A DNA stretch of 64,000 nucleotides, taken from contig CAVWVF010000007.1 in the NCBI GenBank assembly GCA_963758335.1, forward strand, positions 124,001 to 188,000, written 5' to 3'. The notes below the pieces were generated by a model. That model searched no databases, had not been told where the DNA came from, and saw nothing but the letters and a program-made list of their open reading frames with translations. This document shows, piece after piece, positions 25,918 to 35,376 of the stretch. This stretch comes from Roseiarcus sp963758335. GTDB taxonomy: Bacteria; Pseudomonadota; Alphaproteobacteria; Rhizobiales; Beijerinckiaceae. Positions within the stretch are counted from its first letter, which is position 1. Each line of letters opens with the position of its first letter. A program made the translations under genes and the position numbers.

Positions 25918-27177
25918 CTACTTAGGCTTTAGAAGAATGTGCTTCTTTCGACCTACAGATAGTTTGATAACGCCACCTTTCAGGTCTTTCGGCCCGATGG
26001 TTGCGGTAGGACTAACTATAACTACTCCATTGACGCTAAGTCCGGAATTGGCAATTAGGCTTCGTGCTGCATTATTTGAGCTGACGGCGCCGGCGAGCCG
26101 GAAAACATCCAGCACTCCGATACTCTTCTCGAATTCGACCCTGGGAATCTCGAATACCGGAAGCCCCTCCGCCGCTACGTCTTCCTCGAAGGTCTTGCGC
26201 GCGGTCTCGGCGGCGGCCTTCGCCGCCTCGCTGCCGTGCAGAAGCGCCGTCGCCTCACTGGCGAGCGCTTTCTTCGCCTCGTTGATCTCGGCCCCGGGCA
26301 GTCTCTCGAGCCGCCGGATTTCGTCGAGCGGCAGCAAGGTGAAGAGCCTCAGGAACCGGCCGACGTCGGCGTCCTCGGTGTTGCGCCAGAACTGCCAGTA
26401 GTCGTAAGGCGAGCGCATGGAGGCGTCGAGCCAGACCGCCCCGGTGGCGGTCTTGCCCATTTTGGCGCCCGAGGCGGCGGTGATGAGCGGGGAGGTGAGC
26501 GCGTAAAACTGCTCGAGCCCCATCCTTCGGCCCAGGTCGAGGCCGGTGACGATGTTGCCCCACTGGTCGGAGCCGCCCATCTGCAGGGTCACGCCATAGC
26601 GCTTGTAGAGCTCGGTGAAGTCGTAGGCCTGCAGGCACATGTAGTTGAATTCGAGGAAGGTGAGCTCGTGCTCGCGCTCCAGCCGGAGTTTTACCGAGTC
26701 CATCGCCAGCATTCGGTTGACCGAGAAGTGCCGACCGACCTCCCGTAAGAAATCGATGTAATTCAGCTTGGCGAGCCAGTCGGCGTTGTCGGGCATGATC
26801 GCGTCGGTCTTACCCTCGCCGAAGCGGATGAAATGGGCGAAGGCCTTGCGGATGCCCGCCTTGTTGGCCTCGATCGCTTCGACGGTCAGGAGCTTCCGGC
26901 TCTCGTCCTTGCCCGACGGATCGCCGACCATGGTCGTGCCGCCGCCCATCAGCGCGACCGGCTTGCCGCCCGTCTCCTGCAGCCAGTGCAGCATCATGAT
27001 CTGCACCAGCGAGCCGACGTGCAGCGACGGCGCCGTGGCGTCGAAGCCGATATAGCCGACGAGCGAGCCCGACCGCGCCTTGTCGTCGAGCCCCTCGAGA
27101 TCGGAGCACTGATGGATGAAGCCGCGCTCCTGCATGACGCGCAGGAAATCGGAGCGGGGCAGGAACGCGTCGGTCAC
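25918..27177 (-). CDS. tyrS: Tyrosyl-tRNA synthetase with a replaced C-terminal tail
   Basis: TyrS charges tRNA-Tyr. The 419-residue product has the class I motifs: YIGFDATAPSLHVGSL (HIGH equivalent), MGGGTTMVGDPSGKDESR, GGSDQWGNIVTGLDL and the KMSKS variant AKMGKTATG. The body is high-GC. From about 26180 to the stop at 25918 the DNA becomes AT-richer with different codon choice, covering VFEIPRVEFEKSIGVLDVFR through KLSVGRKKHILLKPK. The start is GTG at 27177. The foreign-looking S4 tail is complete, so the enzyme should work. The native tail remains downstream. Confidence 0.93.
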   Translation of the reverse strand: MTDAFLPRSDFLRVMQERGFIHQCSDLEGLDDKARSGSLVGYIGFDATAPSLHVGSLVQIMMLHWLQETGGKPVALMGGGTTMVGDPSGKDESRKLLTVEAIEANKAGIRKAFAHFIRFGEGKTDAIMPDNADWLAKLNYIDFLREVGRHFSVNRMLAMDSVKLRLEREHELTFLEFNYMCLQAYDFTELYKRYGVTLQMGGSDQWGNIVTGLDLGRRMGLEQFYALTSPLITAASGAKMGKTATGAVWLDASMRSPYDYWQFWRNTEDADVGRFLRLFTLLPLDEIRRLERLPGAEINEAKKALASEATALLHGSEAAKAAAETARKTFEEDVAAEGLPVFEIPRVEFEKSIGVLDVFRLAGAVSSNNAARSLIANSGLSVNGVVIVSPTATIGPKDLKGGVIKLSVGRKKHILLKPK

Positions 27178-27319
27178 GCCTTTGTGTCCTCGGGAAACGT
27201 GGTTGGTGCTCTAGGGAAGCGGGAGGCGAAGCGCAACACCGGAACCCCATAGCCCGTTCGGTCGTTGTTAAGACGATGATGGATCAGGGGTCGAACGACC
27301 CGAACGAGGACTTTTCGCC

Positions 27320-28521
27320 ATGCTTCGTCCTATGCGTCTTCTCCTTTGCGCCTCGGCCGCCGCGCTGATCGCCGGCGCGGCGCCGGGCGTCAATTTCGCC
27401 TTCGTCGCGCCGGCGCACGCGCAGGCGGACATCGTGGTCACCGCTTCGATCGCGCCGCCGGAGCTCCCCGTCTACTCCCAGCCGCCGATCCCAGGGCCTG
27501 GATACGTCTGGATTCCCGGCTATTGGGCGTGGGACGGCTCGGAATACTACTGGGTGCCGGGCTATTGGGAGCTGCCGCCCGCCGTCGGTCTCCTGTGGAC
27601 TCCCGGCTACTGGGCCTGGAACGATACCGACGACGACTACGTCTTCAATGCCGGCTATTGGGGTCCGACCGTCGGATTCTACGGCGGCATCGACTACGGA
27701 TTCGGGTATCCCGGCGTCGGGTACTTCGGCGGTTACTGGCAAAACAACGTGTTCGTGTACAACACCACGGTCAACAACCTCGGCAATGTGGTGAGGATCG
27801 CCAAAGTCTTCACGAAGCCGGTGGCCGAGACCCACAGCACCGTCGCGTTCAACGGCGGCCCGGGCGGGACGACCGCCAAACCGACGGCTGCCGAGCTCGC
27901 CGCCGCCCACCAGCGGCACGGCATGGCCGCCGCGCAGATTCAGCACCAGCAGATGGCGAGCCGGGATCCCGCGCTTAGGTTCGCCGCCAACCACGTCGCG
28001 CCGCCGATCGCCGCCACGCAGCGGGCGAACGAGTTCCGCGGCGCGCACATCGCCGCGGCGACGGCCGCAGGCGCAACGGCAGCGGCGGCGGCGCACGCGG
28101 CACATGCGGCGGCGGCTCTCCCCCGGCCGACGGGCACCCCCCACGCCGCGCCGGGCATCCCCCACGCCGCGCCGGGCATCGCGCACGCCGCGCCGGGAAT
28201 CGCGCCGCGCGCCGCGCCCCGCATAGCGCACGCCGCGCCGGCGATGCGTGGGCCAGCCTTCCATCCGCACTTCGCGGCCCGCGCGCCGGCGATGCATTTC
28301 GGCGGCGCCCCGGCCTTCGCCGGCGGCGCCCCGCACTTCGCCGGCGGCGGACCGCATTTCGGCGGCGCCCCGGCCTTCGGCGGCGGCGCCCCGCACTTCG
28401 CCGGCGGCGCCCGCACTTCGCCGGCGGCGGACCGCATTTCGGCGGCGGAGGTTTCGGCGGCATGCGGGTTGGCGGCGCGCCGCACATGGGCGGCGGAGGC
28501 GGCGGACCGAGACGGCCGTAG
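27320..28521 (+). pseudogene. Exported YXWGXW-repeat protein with frameshift in C-terminal repeats
   Basis: A secreted or envelope protein. The signal peptide (MLRPMRLLLCASAAALIAGA...APAHAQ) is followed by aromatic repeats of the YXWGXW family: YVWIPGYWAWDGSEYYWVPG and LLWTPGYWAWNDTDDDYVF. The second half is Ala/Pro/His-rich, with tandem units such as PHAAPGI and GGAPHFAGG. Near 28408 one C is missing from a CCCC run; correcting it gives a Gly-rich end (GGGFGGMRVGGAPHMGG) and a stop at 28519-28521. Without correction the frame ends at 28651. Function of the family is unknown. Confidence 0.75.
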
Positions 28522-28978
28522 TCGAACGAACGCCGGCGGTTCGCTCGGACCGCCGGCGCAATTTTATCGCGGTACGAGCGGGGGTTATTGGCGGAGGCTC
28601 GGGCGTCGGATGAGCGAGGGAAAAGTCTCCTCGCCATCCGCTCCCTCCTGATTCCTGTTCCGAGCGGTTCTCGCGAGAAAATTCCCTGCTCCTTCCCTGC
28701 TCCGGCGAAAAAATTCCCTGCTCCACCCGCGCAGGTAATTTTCGCGCAAGGCCCTGTAATCCATCATCTTTTCGGGGCGATTTTTCGCCGAATCGGCCAA
28801 AAAGCGAGAAATTCCCTGCATTCTTCCCTGCAAGCAGGGAATTCGGTCCCCCAGAGGCGAGGACCTGCGGGCCGTCGGGCTGCCGCTGCAGGCGGTTCGC
28901 GACAACCGGCGGCAAATCGGCTAACAGACCCGCGACCGCATGAACGAATCAGTTTGTCCGTCAGGGTCTTTCCGCTTC
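28522..28978. repeat. Intergenic region with AATTCCCTG/CAGGGAATT repeats
   Basis: Between 28676 and 28851 the unit AATTCCCTGC(T/A)CC and its complement GCAGGGAATT recur at least five times in both orientations, interspersed with TTTTCGCC. Such CAGGGAA-type degenerate repeats are seen in intergenic regions of methylotrophic Rhizobiales relatives, from memory. A shorter related patch lies near 52270-52325. No gene is visible here. Confidence 0.6.
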
Positions 28979-29968
28979 ATGGCCTCCCGTCCCGGCGAAG
29001 ACGAACTCATCGCCCGCTTCTTCGCGCCGCTCGCCGGTCCCGCCGCTCTCGGCCTTCGCGACGACGCAGCGTGCCTCACGCCCCCACCGGGCGACGATCT
29101 CGTGCTGACCACCGACGCGCTCGTCGCGGGCGTGCATTTTTTCGCCGACGACCCGCCCGGGGCGATCGCGCGCAAGGCGCTTCGGGTGAATCTCTCCGAC
29201 CTCGCCGCCAAGGGGGCTCGCCCGCTCGGCTTTCTCCTGGCGCTGGCGTTGCCTCGCGATTGGCGCGAGGACTGGCTCGAGGCCTTCGCCGCCGGCCTCG
29301 GCGAAGACGCTTCCGCCTATGGCTGCCCGCTCGCAGGCGGCGACACGGTCGCCACGCCCGGCCCTCTGACGCTGTCGGTGACGGCCTTCGGCGCCGTGCC
29401 GGCTGGACGCATGGCGCGGCGGTCGGGCGTCAGGCCGGGCGACCGGATCTACGTCACCGGCACGCTCGGCGACGCGGCGATCGGCCTCGGAATCCGGCAG
29501 GGCCGCGGCCCCGACATCCCGAAAGCGGAAAAGGAATTCCTGCTCGACCGATATCTCTTGCCGCAGCCGCGGGTCGCGCTGGCCAAGGCCATTTTGTTGC
29601 GCGCCAACGGCTGCATGGACATTTCCGACGGCTTCGTCGGCGATCTGACCAAATTGCTCGTGGTTTCGGGCGTCACCGCCCGCGTGCCGATCTACCGGCT
29701 GCCCCTGTCGCAGCCCGCGCGCACGGCCATCGCCGCCAAGCCCGATCTGTTTGCGGTTGCCGCGACCGGCGGCGACGACTATGAACTCCTCGCGTCGATC
29801 GCGCCTGATACGGTGCCCGCCTTCGAGGCCGAGGCGGCCGCGGCGCGCGTTCCGGTCGCCTGCATCGGAGAGGCGGTCGAGGGCTACGGTCCGCCGCGCT
29901 TTGTCGGGCCCGACGGGGGCCAGGTGACGTTCCCCCGCGGTTCCTACAGCCACTTTTTGAGGAACTGA
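28979..29968 (+). CDS. thiL: Thiamine-monophosphate kinase
   Basis: ThiL phosphorylates thiamine monophosphate to the active cofactor TPP. The 329-residue product has the N-terminal GEDELIARFFAPLAG, the Mg-ATP motif GLRDDAACL and LVLTTDALVAGVHF near 45, then GGDTVATPGPLTLSVTAFG, and the late CMDISDGFVGDLTKLL and GDDYELL. I chose ATG at 28979 (MASRPGEDE); an ATG at 28940 is also in frame. It is the first gene of a plus-strand run with the phosphatase and epimerase genes. Confidence 0.92.
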   Translation: MASRPGEDELIARFFAPLAGPAALGLRDDAACLTPPPGDDLVLTTDALVAGVHFFADDPPGAIARKALRVNLSDLAAKGARPLGFLLALALPRDWREDWLEAFAAGLGEDASAYGCPLAGGDTVATPGPLTLSVTAFGAVPAGRMARRSGVRPGDRIYVTGTLGDAAIGLGIRQGRGPDIPKAEKEFLLDRYLLPQPRVALAKAILLRANGCMDISDGFVGDLTKLLVVSGVTARVPIYRLPLSQPARTAIAAKPDLFAVAATGGDDYELLASIAPDTVPAFEAEAAAARVPVACIGEAVEGYGPPRFVGPDGGQVTFPRGSYSHFLRN

Positions 29969-29977
29969 AGGAATCCG

Positions 29978-30781
29978 ATGAAAGACGCAGATCCGATGCA
30001 GTTGCGCCAGCTTGCCGCCGAGGCGGTCGCCCGGGAGGCGGGAGCCCTGGCGCGCCGGCGCTTTCTCGACGCCTCTTTCAAAGTTCGCTTCAAGGGGCCG
30101 CAGGATTACCTGACCGAAGTCGACGGCGAGACGGAGGAGTTGATTTCTTCCCGCCTGAACGAGGCCTTTCCGCAGGACGGCTTCATGGGCGAGGAGACGG
30201 CCGGGCGGCCGGCGCGCGGGGGCGGGGCGACCTGGGTGGTCGATCCGATCGACGGCACGTCGAATTTCGTCCGCGGAGTGTCGCACTTCTGCGTCTCGAT
30301 CGGTTGCGTCGCGGGCGGCAGGATCGAGGTCGGCGTGATCTACGACCCGATGCGCGACGAGCTATTCTCGGCCCGGCGCGGCGGCGGAGCGCGGCTCAAC
30401 GGCGCGGCGATCAAACCGTCGGAGGCCACCGCGCTGGCCAACTCGACGGTCGAGGTCGGCTGGAACATGCGCGCTGGCGTCGCGAAATATCTCGATCTCG
30501 TGCGGCGCGTCGCGCTTTGGGGCGCGGCGCCGTTCCGCACCGGTTCGGGCGCGCTCGGCGTCGCCTATGTCGCGGCCGGACGGCGGGACGGCTACGTCGA
30601 ATATCATATCAACGCCTGGGATTGCCTCGCCGCTATCCTGCTCGTTCACGAGGCGGGCGGCTACGTCAGCGATTTTCTGAGCGGCGACGGGCTCATCAAG
30701 GGCAATCCGCTCATCGCCTGCGCCCCGGGCGTCAAGGACGCGCTAATCTCGGCCGCCGCGATCGAGGGGATCGTCTTGTGA
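29978..30781 (+). CDS. Inositol-monophosphatase family protein (SuhB-like)
   Basis: A Mg-dependent sugar/inositol phosphatase. The 267-residue protein has all metal ligands: DYLTEVDGETEE, GFMGEETAG, VVDPIDGTSNFVRGV and the C-terminal NAWDCLAAILLVHEAGG. It is a close fit to SuhB/HisN-like enzymes; the true substrate (inositol phosphate, histidinol phosphate or another) cannot be told. It starts 10 bases after thiL and overlaps the next gene by four bases (GTGA), indicating a co-expressed operon. Confidence 0.9.
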   Translation: MKDADPMQLRQLAAEAVAREAGALARRRFLDASFKVRFKGPQDYLTEVDGETEELISSRLNEAFPQDGFMGEETAGRPARGGGATWVVDPIDGTSNFVRGVSHFCVSIGCVAGGRIEVGVIYDPMRDELFSARRGGGARLNGAAIKPSEATALANSTVEVGWNMRAGVAKYLDLVRRVALWGAAPFRTGSGALGVAYVAAGRRDGYVEYHINAWDCLAAILLVHEAGGYVSDFLSGDGLIKGNPLIACAPGVKDALISAAAIEGIVL

Positions 30782-31644
30782 GCGATATCGAGCTTGCCGC
30801 AGGGTCTTCCAGCGCGACGATCGCCCTCGCCGGCGCCGAGGCGAGACGCTGGCGGGTCGCGGGCCGCGACCTCCTCTGGCCCGGCGATCCGGCGATCTGG
30901 GCCGACGTCAGCCCGATCCTCTATCCGGTTGTCGGCTGGACGCGCGACGGCGCCCGGGTCCGCGGACGTCAGTATGCGCTCGGCCTGCACGGCTTCGCCC
31001 GGTTCGAGACCTTCGCAGTCGAGAGGGTTCGGCCCGACTTCGTCCGCCTCCTTCTTGGCGACAACAAGCGCACGCGGGCCGTCTATCCGTTCTCCTTTGC
31101 TCTCGCCGTCGAATACCGTCTTTCGGATACCGCGCTCGGTATGGCGCTCGAGATCGCCAATCCGGGCGGCGAGCCTGCCCCCTACGCCTGCGGCCTGCAT
31201 CCGGGTTTCCGCTGGCCGCTCGGCGAAAAGGGGCGCGACGGGGCGTTCGTGCGCTTCGAAAAGGCGGAGCGCAGCGAAGTTCCCGCGATCGCTCCCGGCG
31301 GCCTCGTCAGCACGACGACGAAGCCGGTCCCGCTGAACGGCCGCGACCTGCCGCTCAGCGACGCCCTCTTCGCCAACGACGCGGTCTGCTTCCTCGATTG
31401 CGCGAGCCGCTCGCTCGCCTTCCACGACGCCTCGGGCGCCTCGATTGCGATGGAGTTCCCCGATTTTCAACACGCCGCGCTGTGGACGCGCCCCGGCGCG
31501 CCGTTCGTCTGCCTCGAAGCCTGGACCGGCTACAGCGACCCGGACGGCTTTGCGGGCGAGCTCTTCGACAAGCCGTCGATGCGCGTGTTTGCGCCACGCG
31601 GAGCCGCGCGGCACGAGGCCCGCTTCGTCTATTCTCCGGCCTGA
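30778..31644 (+). CDS. Aldose 1-epimerase family protein
   Basis: A 288-residue galactose-mutarotase-fold protein. The conserved histidines are in YALGLHGFARFETF near 65-75 and ACGLHPGFRWPL near 140, and a late Glu is in EAWTGYSDPDGFAG. It probably interconverts anomers of a hexose or hexose-6-phosphate. The start is GTG at 30778, overlapping the phosphatase stop. An association with sugar phosphate handling fits the neighbour but is an inference. Confidence 0.85.
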   Translation: MSDIELAAGSSSATIALAGAEARRWRVAGRDLLWPGDPAIWADVSPILYPVVGWTRDGARVRGRQYALGLHGFARFETFAVERVRPDFVRLLLGDNKRTRAVYPFSFALAVEYRLSDTALGMALEIANPGGEPAPYACGLHPGFRWPLGEKGRDGAFVRFEKAERSEVPAIAPGGLVSTTTKPVPLNGRDLPLSDALFANDAVCFLDCASRSLAFHDASGASIAMEFPDFQHAALWTRPGAPFVCLEAWTGYSDPDGFAGELFDKPSMRVFAPRGAARHEARFVYSPA

Positions 31645-31670
31645 CCGCCGCGCCTTCAGAGGACCGCGCA

Positions 31671-32573
31671 ATGACCAAGGCGTTCGTGCTCGACGGCAAG
31701 GCGATCGCGGAGGAAGTGATCGGGAAGATCGTCGCCGAGACGCGCGCGCTCGCCGCGCGCGGCGTGACCCCTGGTCTGGCGGTCGTGCTGGTGGGCGAAG
31801 ACCCCGCGAGCCAGTCCTATGTCGCCGGCAAGGGAAAGGCGGCGAAAAGCTGCGGTTTCCATTCGCTGCAGCACACCCTGCCCGCCGAAACGAGCGAAGC
31901 GGACTTGCTCGCGCTCGTCGCGCGGCTTAACGCCGGTCCCGCGATCCACGGCATCCTGGTGCAGCTGCCGTTGCCTAAGCACGTCCGCTCGGCGCTTGTG
32001 CTCGAAGCGATCGACCCGAAGAAGGACGTCGACGGCTTTCATCCGATCAACGTCGGCCTGCTCTCGATCGGCGAGATGGACCGCGCGCTTGTGCCCTGCA
32101 CGCCGGCCGGCGCAATGATCATGCTCGACAAGGCGTGCGAGGCGCTGGGCAGGACGCTCGCCGGCAAGGAGGCGGTCGTCGTCGGCCGCTCCAACATCGT
32201 CGGCAAGCCGATGGCGCAGCTCCTCCTCTCCCGTCACTGCACGGTGACGATCGCCCATTCGCGGACCCGAGATCTGCCCGAGGTCGCGCGCCGCGCCGAC
32301 ATTCTCGTCGCCGCCGTCGGACGGCCGGAAATGGTGCGCGGCTCCTGGGTGAAGCCCGGGGCGATCGTAATCGACGTCGGAATCAACCGCGTGGCCGGAC
32401 AGGGGCTCGACGCCGCCGGCAAGCCGAAGAGACGCCTCGTCGGCGACGTCGCTTACGCGGAGGCAGGCGAGGTCGCCGGAGCGATCACGCCGGTGCCGGG
32501 CGGTGTGGGCAGGATGACCATCGCAATGCTAATGGCCAACACGCTCGAGGCGGCGAACAGGGCGGCGGGCTAG
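31671..32573 (+). CDS. folD: Bifunctional methylene-THF dehydrogenase/methenyl-THF cyclohydrolase
   Basis: FolD interconverts methylene-, methenyl- and formyl-tetrahydrofolate in one-carbon metabolism. The 300-residue product has the catalytic YVAGKGKAAKSCG Lys region near 50, GILVQLPLPKHV near 95, KDVDGFHPINVG, PCTPAGAM, VVVGRSNIVGKPMAQLLL for NADP binding, and TPVPGGVGRMTIAMLM. ATG at 31671 follows AGAGGA. It sits 26 bases after the epimerase gene and probably ends the operon. Confidence 0.96.
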   Translation: MTKAFVLDGKAIAEEVIGKIVAETRALAARGVTPGLAVVLVGEDPASQSYVAGKGKAAKSCGFHSLQHTLPAETSEADLLALVARLNAGPAIHGILVQLPLPKHVRSALVLEAIDPKKDVDGFHPINVGLLSIGEMDRALVPCTPAGAMIMLDKACEALGRTLAGKEAVVVGRSNIVGKPMAQLLLSRHCTVTIAHSRTRDLPEVARRADILVAAVGRPEMVRGSWVKPGAIVIDVGINRVAGQGLDAAGKPKRRLVGDVAYAEAGEVAGAITPVPGGVGRMTIAMLMANTLEAANRAAG

Positions 32574-33368
32574 CCGTCGACGGAACGCAGGCGACTGCGC
32601 GCCGATTTTACGTGCGATTTGCCGGACCTGCTTCGTTTCTAGGCAATGCGGTTGGAGCTCTTATCGCGTGCTGCGACAAATTGCCTTGGGATGCTATCTT
32701 TTTAGGCAAACCGCTCGAAATTTGATTGACTTCCTGGAGCAGGTTGCGAAGAAGCGAGCATGAGCCCTCCGAAAACAGGAACGGCTTCGCGTGAACGGGC
32801 GACCGTCGGCGCGCGACGACATCGATGCTATTCGACCGTCAGGAATGTGAGCGCCAAGGGCGTTGTCACGCGTCGCTTCGCCACGCAACCTTGTGCGTTC
32901 ATGGCGCCCTTCTTGCGATACAATCGGGCGGCCGCATTCGCTGGCGCGTCCGCCGAGCCCCTGAAACCAAAGATTGTGCGAAACCGAAAATGAGGCTGAA
33001 TTGAGCGTACTGGGTCTGTTAGCCGTCTTTGCGTTTGTGACAACTAATCCTATACTGGCGCCACTCGGCTATTCGTTGGCGAGTGTTGCGCGTCAGCCCC
33101 GCGATTATCTCCGACTCGGGGAACTTTTATCGGAGGAGTTCGTTGACGCTGCGTCAACAACGAGGGGGCGATCAGCTCAGTTGATGCTGTGCACAATTTT
33201 CTCGGCCTTGCATAAGGCATTGATTTCATCCGATTTCATGAGAACCCGGAACAAGTGCGAGCGAAATTTTTGTCGTTTCAATCTGGAACATTTTAGAGTT
33301 TTTGTTAAACATTGGTCTGCACAGTTGATTCGCCCGGAAGAAGAAACCAAACACGCCGGAGATCCGAC
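32574..33368. other. Long intergenic region upstream of prkA
   Basis: About 800 bases with lower GC and no convincing gene. Open frames at 32760-32993 and 32974-33372 have no codon bias or similarity. The region carries an EcfG-type promoter at 33120-33144 and then a leader of about 215 bases before prkA. Confidence 0.6.
33120..33144 (+). promoter_or_regulatory. EcfG (general stress sigma factor) type promoter for prkA-yeaH-spoVR
   Basis: GGAAC at 33120-33124 and CGTT at 33141-33144 are separated by exactly 16 bases, the consensus for alphaproteobacterial EcfG promoters (GGAAC-N16/17-CGTT). It points toward prkA, which starts at 33369. The homologous operon in E. coli depends on the stress factor RpoS, so EcfG control here makes biological sense. 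Confidence 0.65.
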
Positions 33369-35375
33369 ATGAACGTTGAGGCTGCGTACGCATTCGCGCA
33401 AACGGGTTCGATCGGAGGCCCACGCACTGTGGCTGGAAATTCGGACGTCTTCAGCCTGTTCTCCTCGGCCTACGCGCGCGAGCGCCGCGAGGCGATGAGT
33501 TTGATCGACTATCTCGAGGGCTGCCGCGACAATCCGGGCATGACCGCGACCGCGGCCGAGCGCATGATCACCGCGATCGGCGATCCCGTCGTCGTCGACA
33601 CGTCCAAGGACCCGCGCCTCGGCCGCATCTTCCTCAACCGCACCATCAAGGTCTATCCCTCCATGGCCGGGTTCTTCGGCATGGAAGATACGATCCAGCG
33701 CGTCGTGAGCTATTTCCAGCACGCGGCGCAGGGGCTCGAGGAGCGAAAGCAGATCCTCTATCTCCTCGGGCCCGTCGGCGGCGGAAAGTCGTCGCTCGCC
33801 GAGCGCCTCAAGGCGCTGATAGAGACCCAGCCGATCTATGTGCTTGCCGCCGGCGATGAGATCAGCCCGGTGTTCGAATCGCCGCTCGGCCTCTTCCGCC
33901 CCGAAACGATGGGCGCGACGCTCGAGAGCCGGTACGGCATCGCCCTGAGGCGCCTCACCGGCATCTGCTCGCCCTGGGCGGCCAAGCGCCTCGACGCGTT
34001 CGACGGCGACCTCTCGCGGTTCTCCGTCGTCAAGCTCTACCCGTCCAAGCTGCGCCAGATCGCAGTCGCCAAGACCGAGCCCGGCGACGAGAACAATCAG
34101 GACATCTCGACCCTCGTCGGCAAGGTCGACATCCGCAAGCTCGAGCATTTCTCGCAGCACGATCCGGACGCCTACAGCTACTCCGGCGGCCTCAACCGCA
34201 CGACTCAGGGGCTCCTGGAATTCGTCGAGATGTTCAAGGCGCCGATCAAGGTGCTGCATCCGCTTTTGACCGCGACCCAGGAAGGCAATTACGCCGGCAC
34301 CGAAAACCTCGGCGCGCTGCCCTTCCAGGGCATCGTGCTCGCTCATTCCAACGAGTCCGAGTGGGAGCAGTTCAAGAACAACAGGAACAACGAGGCGTTC
34401 CTCGACCGCATCTGCGTGGTCAAGGTGCCGTACTGCCTGCGGGTGACCGAGGAGGCGATGATCTATGGCAAGCTCCTCGAGGGCAGCGAGCTGTGCGAGG
34501 CGCCCTGTGCGCCGGAAGTGCTCGAGTTCCTGGCGCGGTTCTGCATCCTCAGCCGCCTGAAAGAGCACCAGAATTCGCCGCTCTATTCAAAACTGCGCGT
34601 CTACAACGGCGAGAGCCTGAAGGACACCGACCCGAAGGCGAAGTCGGTGCAGGAATATCGCGAGGCCGCGGGCGTCGCGGAGGGGATGACGGGCGTCTCG
34701 ACCCGCTTCGCTTTCAAGGTCCTGTCCGAGACCTTCAACTTCGATAACGAGGAGATCGCCGCCGACCCCGTCCATCTCATGTACGTGATGGAGCAGGCGA
34801 TCAAGCGCGAGCAATATCCGAAGGACGTCGAGGACAAGTATCTCGACTTCATCAAGTCGAACCTCGCGCCGCGCTACGCTGAGTTCATCGGCCGCGAGAT
34901 CCAGAAGGCCTACATCGAATCCTACAGCGAGTACGGCCAGAACCTGTTCGACCGCTACATTGCCCACGCCGACGCCTGGATCGAGGAGCAGGACTTCAAG
35001 GATCCGGACACCGGCCAGGTGTTCGACCGACAGGTGCTCGATGCGGAGCTCTCCAAGACGGAGAAGCCGGCCGGCATCGCCAATCCGAAAGACTTCCGCA
35101 ACGAGATCGTCAAGTTCGCGTTGCGCTCTCGCGCCGCCAACCAGGGCAAGAACCCCTCGTGGACGGCCTATGAGAAGATCCGCGAAGTCATCGAGAAGCG
35201 CATGTTCAGTCAAGTCGAGGACCTCCTGCCGATCATCAGCTTCGGGGCCAAGCAGGATTCCAAGACCGAGAAGCAGCACGCCGACTTCCTCGACCGGATG
35301 AAGGCGCGCGGCTACACCGAGCGCCAGGTCCGGCGGCTCGTCGAGTGGTACATGCGGGTCAACAAGGCGGGATAG
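33369..35375 (+). CDS. prkA: PrkA serine protein kinase (AAA+ type)
   Basis: PrkA (YeaG) is a stress-induced cytoplasmic ATPase/kinase. The 668-residue product has the PrkA AAA domain with Walker A LLGPVGGGKSSLAERLK near 135, GQLEF-like GLLEFVEMFKAPIKVLHPLL, and the sensor region LAHSNESEWEQFKNN. The C-terminal PrkA domain includes YPKDVEDKYLDFIKSNLAPR. ATG at 33369 is chosen; upstream in-frame sequence lacks similarity. It is followed one base later by the DUF444 gene, and then spoVR: the classic three-gene stress operon. Confidence 0.95.
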   Translation: MNVEAAYAFAQTGSIGGPRTVAGNSDVFSLFSSAYARERREAMSLIDYLEGCRDNPGMTATAAERMITAIGDPVVVDTSKDPRLGRIFLNRTIKVYPSMAGFFGMEDTIQRVVSYFQHAAQGLEERKQILYLLGPVGGGKSSLAERLKALIETQPIYVLAAGDEISPVFESPLGLFRPETMGATLESRYGIALRRLTGICSPWAAKRLDAFDGDLSRFSVVKLYPSKLRQIAVAKTEPGDENNQDISTLVGKVDIRKLEHFSQHDPDAYSYSGGLNRTTQGLLEFVEMFKAPIKVLHPLLTATQEGNYAGTENLGALPFQGIVLAHSNESEWEQFKNNRNNEAFLDRICVVKVPYCLRVTEEAMIYGKLLEGSELCEAPCAPEVLEFLARFCILSRLKEHQNSPLYSKLRVYNGESLKDTDPKAKSVQEYREAAGVAEGMTGVSTRFAFKVLSETFNFDNEEIAADPVHLMYVMEQAIKREQYPKDVEDKYLDFIKSNLAPRYAEFIGREIQKAYIESYSEYGQNLFDRYIAHADAWIEEQDFKDPDTGQVFDRQVLDAELSKTEKPAGIANPKDFRNEIVKFALRSRAANQGKNPSWTAYEKIREVIEKRMFSQVEDLLPIISFGAKQDSKTEKQHADFLDRMKARGYTERQVRRLVEWYMRVNKAG

Positions 35376-35376
35376 A

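Noticed and set aside
32974..33372. A 132-codon frame upstream of prkA
   Set aside because: No similarity or codon bias; it overlaps the putative promoter and leader of prkA.
33177..34568. A 463-codon minus-strand frame under prkA
   Set aside because: Antisense to a highly conserved gene; composition typical of high-GC shadow frames.
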